Shown here piece after piece: positions 57,309-64,000 of a stretch of 64,000 bases of DNA (its first letter is position 1; every line of letters begins with the position of its first letter). The DNA comes from Priapulus caudatus (Eukaryota > Priapulida > Priapulimorpha > Priapulimorphida > Priapulidae): the NCBI RefSeq assembly GCF_000485595.1, contig NW_014577620.1, forward strand, positions 197,202-261,201. The letters run 5' to 3'. A model generated the notes under the pieces. It was not told the DNA's origin. It saw nothing but the letters and a program-made list of their open reading frames with translations, and searched no databases. A program made the position numbers and the translations under genes.

Positions 57309-57968
57309 AATGGCATAACGAATTAAAACCGTGACTTTTGCTTTGCGTGCTTTTAATGGTGATAAATAAATCTTTTGAATCGAGAATCTTACGTATTGAT
57401 TACCTTAGCAACACTGCGCCAGTGGCCGACTTGCCTCGCAGCGCCATCTATCAAGTCAAGTTTTTGATACAACCCCATTAGACTGGTACTCGCTCCCACC
57501 TCGATTACCAATCGAGTAACTAAGCCGAGAGGTGGGACCGGGTGCCCGTCTAGTTACAATGTGGCGCCCACTCTGTTGTTTCCGGTCCGTGTGCAAACCT
57601 ATTCAGCAAACTTCGAATCAATTCATGCGACTTCCAATCTATTCACTGTTTTCCAAACCACTCAAGTTCAAATCAATTCATTCTAAAAGTGCCCGGATGC
57701 ATCAGATCGGATAAGCACGCGCATGCGTGGACTTTATTCAGCCTTTGATTCGTATTACTATTATATCCCCACACGTTAACCCAACTTGGAGGATCCGATG
57801 ACGAGAGTTGTTTACGGCTGTAGACGTTTTCACTGTTTGTAGTGTTGCCAATAACTTCATAGTAGAACAGTTCTATAAGTTCTACTCGCTAAATGGGTGT
57901 CTAGACTTTTCACAAGGTGAATAAAAACCCATAGCCGTCATACGTAGTGTACGTTGTGTTGTAAGTGT

Positions 57969-58004
<36 letters not shown>

Positions 58005-58194
58005 GTTGTGTGTGTTGTGGACACAGGCACAGGCACTTGAAGCGTTTCAATAAAAAAGCTGCCAGCGCCCGATACTATCGTAGCACGTTCCCGCGGTCGC
58101 GTGCGCCTTGCCGCGGAACTGCGCGCAACATCCGCGCTCGGCGGTCAGGATCAATGCTTCTTTTGCGCATCGCCTCTCTAGTATCCGGTCACTC
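57309..58194. other. Non-coding DNA with a GT microsatellite
   Basis: Contains inverted CCCACCTC / GAGGTGGG arms near 57496-57536 and a (GT)n microsatellite at about 57969-58017. No exon supported. Confidence 0.5.
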
Positions 58195-59040
58195 CTCTGG
58201 ATGTCACGAGTGAAACAAATTTGCTGCCCAAGAAGACGTTTGTGGGTAAAGCAGCAAAGGATATCATGACTGATGATTCAGTGACATCCAAGTTTTTGGA
58301 CACTGTTCAACAAGCCTACATACAATGCACACAGCAACTTCAGAAGATGCCCCTGGAAAATCAATTTCTCAAATGTGTGTCAGCCATAGATCCCACAGAA
58401 AAGTTGAGAGGACATATTGAGACTCTTCAAAATCTCTTGAAGTTGCCTTTATTTGCCAAGCATGTTCTGTCTGTTGATCTGAACGATGAATATGAGCTCA
58501 ATTGCAGACGGTATGTTTCAAAACCTGACCTACGATCATTCACAAATAGAGCAGACAAATGGTGGTCTGAAGTAGCAGGGGAATTCCCAGTTCTAGCTAA
58601 AATGCCCCTTTCATGGTTTCATTTATATTTTAAAAAGTTTCTTTCATGGGCCGCAAGTGGAGTCCGTTTTTAGTGCAATGAATCAAATTATTGACCCTCA
58701 TTCTGCAGACCTATCCATCGGCTCATTTCAGGCAATTCAGACCGTGAGATCTAAAATCAGTGAAGAAGACATCTACAGAATATTTCCACAAAGAGTCCTA
58801 CAAGCACGATCCTGTAGATCCTCGTCTTTGCAAAAACTTTACCCGTGCATGGCAAGTGCAGAAATAGGTACAGGATCAAATAAAAGCAAAACGTCAACAG
58901 AAGACAGCAGCGCTGAATCTAGAAACAAAGAAGCAAACGTCAAGAGGAAGTTCACACAAGAGTCAGAAGAGGCAGCAAAGCGGTCAAGACTAGCTTATAT
59001 TAAAAAAATAACCAAACAAACCAAACAAAGGAATGTGTAA
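58195..59040 (+). pseudogene. hAT-type transposase, C-terminal part, broken
   Basis: Frame from LDVTSETNLLPKKTFVGKAA through a helical region. Then a single-base frame change near 58640 breaks the link to FHGPQVESVFSAMN in the hAT C-terminal dimerisation region. The second frame runs QIIDPHSADLSIGSFQAIQT to a Lys-rich tail and stop at 59040. The part begins where the fragment ending at 49301 stops (both have LDV at the junction), so the two are likely halves of one gene. Non-functional as it stands. Confidence 0.7.
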
Positions 59041-59893
59041 GGTCAGTTCTGGTTGGGGTTTTTGTTTGTTTGTTTTTTGTTAAGTGTACATGTACAGTTT
59101 TGTACACACACTAGTGTTGCTACACTATGTACTGTACAACCATATCAATATTTATTATTAGAAGATTTTGTTTCCAAAAGGAGTTAGATAAATTGGTGTA
59201 CTTTTTTATGGTAACTCGTTAAGAGTTAATGTACATGTATGTAGATAAAAAATGAGGATGACTTATGGACCAAACCACTTATAGAAAGGAATTCTTCATT
59301 ATGTATCGAGAAAAGTCAACTTATAGTCTAGAAAAGTAAATTGGGATTATGTGAAATTGACAATGTGTTGCTTATTCACCTCAGTTTTATTAATAAAAGT
59401 GTTCTGCACATTATATACATCTTTTATCACATTTGTTCCTTTTAAATGCCCCTTTCTGCTTGCTGTTATTGATAAAAATGTTTATTCAGATCTTGTTTCG
59501 GTATGTGTTCTGCTATATGGAATTATCTTAATCCAGATTCTCTTTAAATATAAGGTTAAAAATCTCATTACAGAATGCACCAGAATGCATGATTCTGATC
59601 CCCAAAATTAAAAAAATCTCCCACAACCTCCCCTGCCTCGGGGGTTTTTAGTGTTTTCTTTACTGGTCATTTTCATGCCTGTACTTTGTAATAGGATAAA
59701 GGTCATGTGTCAAGGACTAAGGTCAAATGTATGCTTAATAATTTCTCTCTATAAAAAAGCTGTATAATTAAATGCATTTTATAAGTACATTTCATATTAT
59801 ATCAGGTGTCATAAAATTAAATTAATTAAATTTGACAACCCATTTGATAGGATAATAGACAACAAATGTTTTGATATGTTTTTTTCCCTCTAG
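59041..59893 (+). other. 3' flank of the hAT relic and intron remnant of HECT copy 3
   Basis: From about 59685 the sequence matches, inverted, the 3' part of the HECT copy 1 intron (13139-13358), including the polypyrimidine tract TTTTTTCCCTCTAG. To the left of about 59680 that similarity stops. Confidence 0.65.
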
Positions 59894-60902
59894 GACGATT
59901 CGCATGAGACTAAATATTGTGGAGGACATGATGAGTCAGTTCAGAGATTGCACATTGGTTGGTGAATCGTATAATTTCAAATTTGCTGGGGAAGGTGTAG
60001 ATGAAAGTGGAATCATGCGTGATGCACTAACCTCCTTCTGGCAAGATGTTTTTAACAGATACTTTGAAGGGGAAAGAGAGGTCCATCCCTTAAACCACCC
60101 AGACCTGACAAGTGAAGATTATGCTACTATGGGAAACATTTTGTATGCGGGTTATTTGCACCAGCAGTATTTTCCCATTTCTATTTCGAAGCCCTGCATT
60201 TTGGCAGCACTGTTTGAGACCACCAGTGTTAATGACACACTACTGGTGGAAGGGTTTATAGGGTTCTTGGGCAAGGGAGAAGGAGATTTCGTAGCCAATG
60301 GACTAGAGGTCGACGCATTTGACGACGAGTGCGAAGACATTCCACTGGAAATCTTCTCTCGATACGGTGTCAAGCAACTTGTCACTCCAGCAAATGTCAG
60401 GAATCTGTGTGTTGGGTGTGCAAGAGTAGCACTGTTGCAAAGACCACAGTATGTTTTAAACTCAATGGATCTGGGGAGACTCAGAGTTTGAAGAGTTTCA
60501 GTCGCCAGCTGGCGTACTTGATGTGTACATTATTGATGTGTACATGATTGTAGGCCCAGAAACCAACCTGGCGAAAGGTAATTGCGCAACTTAATGCCCT
60601 TCCAAATACCGGTGCGGAGCGATCAGTCACGATTTTTTACGATTTTTTTAAAGCGCGCATTACGGTCAATGGATGATGAGACGTTGGCCAAATTTCTAAG
60701 GTTTATTACAGGCAGCGATACAATGCTAGTTCCTGCCATAGAAGTGCAGTATGTTGCACTTCATGAACTGGGGAGACGTATTGTTGCCCATACATGTAGT
60801 GGGACAATTGATTTGCCCACTAGCTATTCATCTTACAGAAAATGTCGATTGGAACTCTTGAATCAACTCAATTCAGGCTATTGGGATATGGATTTTGCCT
60901 GA
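59894..60902 (+). pseudogene. HECT-type E3 ligase copy 3, frameshifted pseudogene
   Basis: A close copy of the HECT exon of copy 1, including the acceptor and about 90 bases past the stop. Lesions are a small deletion at about 60485 (GACTCAGAG versus GGCTCAAAGAG), which shifts the frame to an early stop, an insertion with a duplicated TTGATGTGTACAT near 60527-60556, and a duplicated ACGATTTTTT near 60630-60650. The HTC catalytic motif remains in the second frame. The protein cannot be made as read. Errors in assembly are an alternative for the short duplications. Confidence 0.8.
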
Positions 60903-60995
60903 TAAAAATTTTTTTTGTTGAGCCCCAAAGACTTGAAGTGATACCAAGGGATCCACATATTTGCCTGCAAGTTTCTAGGGTTGAGAACTTATTTC

Positions 60996-61379
60996 AAACA
61001 AAATACATTGCATTCTTTATTAAACTGAAGCCTTATATACACACTGTAGTCTTAAATATGGATGCAATTACAAGCCACAATCATCCAGAAACGATTATAC
61101 AGAGTGGCGCATGAAAAAAAAGGACTAACATACTTTCACTCATAAACGAATTATAATCTGTATGCCATTAGACATCGAATTTCTTCCTGAGAAAAATTGA
61201 TCTTTTGCCACTAAACTTTTAGGAAAAGAAAAGATTTTAACCAACTTGACAGGCATCACCCTTAGGGGTAGGGGATGCCTAGTGGATGAAGTTATTTTCG
61301 TGGCCCCGATGGGGGCCTGGGGGAAGGCCCACAAGAGTGAAAATAATGTTAATTTCAAAAATCTTCTTCAGATTTAGAA
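60996..61379. other. Non-coding
   Basis: Similarity to the copy 1 locus ends near 60995. I see no feature here apart from a G-rich patch near 61300. Confidence 0.5.
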
Positions 61380-61860
61380 ATAGTACAGTCAAGTCATGTT
61401 GTGTGTGGATACCTTTAAAGGTGAAGAATAAAATTTATTCATGGTACTTCCTGGGATGACCTCATGTGGCCCGGGGGTGGGGAGTAAAAATTGGAGAGGG
61501 GGCACATCATGAAAACCAACATTTGCATCACAATTCTCCAGATAGCCTTGATTGGACCCCTGATGAGTGAGTAACAAATTAGGCAAGGGGCCAAAGTATA
61601 CATTACATCTTCTTTAAATTGCACGGTCAGATTTTAACCTAACTTGTCAGCAATTGTCTTAAAGGCACAGGATACAATTACAAGTTCTTCAGACAATGCA
61701 CATGGGTTCAATTGTCTATGTCTAGTGCAGTTTAGAATTTCACAGGTATTCCACTGCTGATGTACCCCCTAATGGCACTAGAGGGAGGTTGCGTTAAATG
61801 CTTATGCGCAATCTCAGGTGAGCGCGAGGACCCCTGGGGCTCTTGTTCTAAATACAAACT
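61380..61860 (-). repeat. Inverted partial copy of the dispersed repeat at 33215
   Basis: On the minus strand it contains ACAAGAGCCCCAGGGGTCC, TGGCACTAGAGG-type words, AAAGAAGATGTAATGTATAC and CACATGAGGTCATCCCAGG in the same order as 33215-33850. It lacks the hairpin tail. It reads cleanly and so helps judge the noise in blocks 1 and 2. Confidence 0.75.
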
Positions 61861-63080
61861 ACATGTATATGTAGTGTATTTCTATACATCCTGTAAAAAT
61901 GTAAACATATTTATACACGTATTGTTTCGGTATCGTTTATTCCCACGATTTATCATTTACCATGTTTGGTGAACATTTTGTTCAATGGGTTGTTCACATG
62001 TTAATGAAAGTTTGTTTATTATTCCTTTTATGTGTGTGACTAGTTTGATGTTTTTTGTCATTATCATGGTAACTGCTTCATTTTTTTCCCATAGAAATTC
62101 TTGCCATTTGCTCATAATGCAACATACCAAAAAAACATTGCCAAATCTGTCATGTTCTCTTCACATTATGAGGTCAATTTATTTCTGTATTTCGTTCTCC
62201 TTTAATGACAGAATCATTGTGTAGTTACTCTACTTGTGCATACAACAGTAGTAGAAAAGTAATTTTCTTTTATAAGCAATGTTTTCTTTGTTATATGAAC
62301 TCATTTACCTCATGTTAATTCATAAGCCTTGTTTTTTTAAGAAATTTTGTTTTCCTAATGTAGATAACATTATAAATTTATATCCACACGTTGTTTTCTG
62401 AAGAAAAAAAATCCAGAAGCTTCTTGTGTTCTCTTTGTGGTGTTCATGATAAAATGATCTTCAGTGTATACTCCATGTCAATTTCTACCTCATGTTTCAC
62501 ATAAACAATCTTCAGCAAGACTATGCGATCACCTTTAATAGTACAAGGAAAACCTGTGTAATAAGCTGAATATACAGGATACCCCCTCATAAAAAGAACA
62601 ATAATGGATGAGCATACTTCCATCATGAAGTGGAAAAGAGATATCAGTGGGAAAAGAAAAAAATTCTTACATGTATGGGCAAAGTTTCATTATGGTACTT
62701 CCAAGCATTATGACAAAAAATGTTGATTTAACATTAAACACACAGCATGACCCATGACCTGTGACCCTTTGACCCCTAAATCATGGTAGATACACTTCAT
62801 ATAGGTATTCATAAATGGGACAAATTTCATTCCTATACTTCAACACGGTCTCAAGTTATGGCACAAAATGATATTCCGACATGTTTAACCTTTTGACCCC
62901 ATATGCAAGGTCAATACTCTTTAAACTGAGATTCATACATGTCCTAAGTTCCATTACTATACCTCAAACCATTCTTGAGTGCTGGCAGAAAGTTTATTTT
63001 GTCAAATTTAACCTGGTCTATGACCTTTGACCTCATGATTTAAAAATCTAATCAGCACACTTTCGTATGGTCATAAATAT
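61861..63080. other. Non-coding DNA with TGACC-rich decayed repeats
   Basis: From about 62740 to 63080 there are spaced CATGACCTTTGACC-type words between AAGTTTCA and GGTCA motifs, a pattern also present near 21530-21760 and 34260-34500. It is probably an old dispersed repeat. Confidence 0.5.
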
Positions 63081-63594
63081 ATGTACCAAGTTTCACTGAC
63101 ATGCTGGCAACGTTTTTTCGAAACGGGTCGCCAGGCTGAACTGCGTAGCTCTGTTCCGTGTTATACGAGGGAAGATGGGCCGTATGCCGTGATGTTTCGA
63201 TCGTGGGAGCGTTCTTTACAAATCACGCAATTAGAATTAGCATTACAAGGTTTGTCGCTTCGTACATTCGGGGTTTCTACTGTTGGTGGTGCTGTAGATG
63301 ATTTTTGTCGGCGTCAGATCGCAGCTAATTCTGAGGTAACGTGGAGTGCGTTTTACGCACTTATTCAGGCACATTTCCGCTCACCTATGGAGCGACCGCA
63401 GGCGCAGGAGATGAAGCAGTTTAGACAGTTGCCGCGAAAGACATCGCGCGCATGTGCGCATCTGTTAGAGCTTGCTAGCGCAGCTTATCCCGAGGTCCAC
63501 CTGGACCATGTGTTAATGCAAGCACGACTTGTGGAAACTTTTATCGATGCGTTACAGAATGTTTCTACACAGCGATCGTTTATCGCAACCCAAC
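63081..63594 (+). pseudogene. Gag-like retrotransposon ORF fragment
   Basis: An open frame whose recognisable part runs from about 63120. It contains YAVMFRSWERSLQITQLELA, then VTWSAFYALIQAHFRSPMER, then RKTSRACAHLLELASAAYPE. The sequence of W..F...L...F, then a Q-rich K.F..L.R, then a YPE segment resembles the capsid part of LTR-retrotransposon Gag proteins. There is no clear start codon, zinc knuckle or LTR, so it is a fragment. The family call is weak. Confidence 0.4.
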
Positions 63595-64000
63595 CGCACC
63601 CTGAAAGAAATAGCTCACGAGATAGCACAAATATTGAGTGCGAGTTTCCAACAATCCCTTGATGATGGTCAACTACCCTCCGACTGGTAAAAAGCTTTCG
63701 TTACTCCAGTATACTAGAAAGGAGACAGGCACGCATGCGAAAACTACCTCCCAGTGTCTCTGACATGTGTCTGCAGTAAACATCTGGAACATGTAATTCA
63801 TCGTCATATACTGTCACACTTGGAAACCCAAAACATCCTGACCAACGTTCAACATGGCTTTCGACGAGAACATTCCTGTGAGACCCAGCTACTGCCTACC
63901 ACACATGATCTCCTACAACAACACGATAACAAGGCACATATCGATATAGCCGTTCTGGACTTCACCAAGGCATTCGACACGGTGCCCCATCAAAGGTTGC
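63595..64000 (+). pseudogene. CR1/L2-like reverse transcriptase fragment, broken and truncated by the window edge
   Basis: The reading frame LKEIAHEIAQILSASFQQSL, then LPSDW, a stop (TGG TAA), AFVTPVY, a second stop (TAC TAG), KGDRHACENY, SLTCVCSKHLEHVIHRHI, NVQHGFRREHSCETQLL and IAVLDFTKAFDTVPH. These are fingers and palm motifs of non-LTR reverse transcriptases, ending at the first catalytic Asp segment (LDFTKAFD). The two stops make it a dead copy. The joint with the Gag-like frame is at about 63595. Confidence 0.8.

Noticed and set aside
57490-57540. Inverted CCCACCTC/GAGGTGGG arms as a structured RNA
   Set aside because: Short arms, no supporting motif and no transcript evidence.

Overview
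This is a eukaryotic, intron-rich genomic scaffold from a metazoan, most likely a marine invertebrate. The evidence is split genes with GT-AG introns, relics of at least five DNA transposon types plus LTR and non-LTR retroelements, a tRNA-derived SINE, a hairpin-tailed repeat of a kind I associate with marine invertebrates, and many TACATGTA and TAGGCCTA words. An invertebrate deuterostome (echinoderm, hemichordate or cephalochordate) fits the gene content, but a lophotrochozoan cannot be excluded. There are no operons, ribosome binding sites or CRISPR arrays.

Layout. (1) 1-6442: three phase-consistent plus-strand exons of a PCM1-like centriolar satellite protein. The last exon is embedded between minisatellites that carry copies of its own splice junctions, and three hAT-type elements lie in or near the gene. 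A single N at 6443 ends this block. (2) 6444-9438: three minus-strand 5' exons of a DHTKD1-like 2-oxoacid dehydrogenase E1. Neither the end of PCM1 nor the rest of DHTKD1 is present, so 6443 is a suspect join. (3) 9439-12153: low-complexity intergenic DNA. (4) 12154-34849, minus strand: a HECT-type E3 ubiquitin ligase gene (copy 1). Its readable order is basic coiled-coil exon, N-terminal domain, CxxC zinc-binding exon, UBX-like domain, linker, Arg-Ser-Pro-rich linker encoded by a 60-base minisatellite, and HECT domain. Two large blocks, about 14065-24890 and 24901-37639, are colinear copies of one another. The first is riddled with small indels and has broken exons, so it looks like unpolished long-read filling. 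(5) 39390-45435, plus strand: a second, intact HECT gene (copy 2) whose linker is built from small phase-0 cassette exons. (6) 46201-61000: a nested region. A lineage-expanded unknown protein is joined in frame to a piece of HECT linker exon. A broken hAT transposase follows, split by about 8.9 kb that holds an IS481-like integrase gene, a THAP-DDE (ISL2EU-like) transposase and several MITEs. A third HECT copy (copy 3), a pseudogene, closes the region. (7) 61000-64000: dispersed repeats, a Gag-like ORF and a broken CR1/L2-like reverse transcriptase running off the end.

The best candidate for new biology is the HECT ligase family. It couples a UBX-like domain and a probable zinc-binding exon to HECT through a linker that differs between copies (coding minisatellite in one, symmetric micro-exons in another), and it sits among mobile DNA. 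The second most interesting signal is the PCM1-like exon flanked on both sides by tandem arrays that contain copies of its 3' and 5' splice sites.
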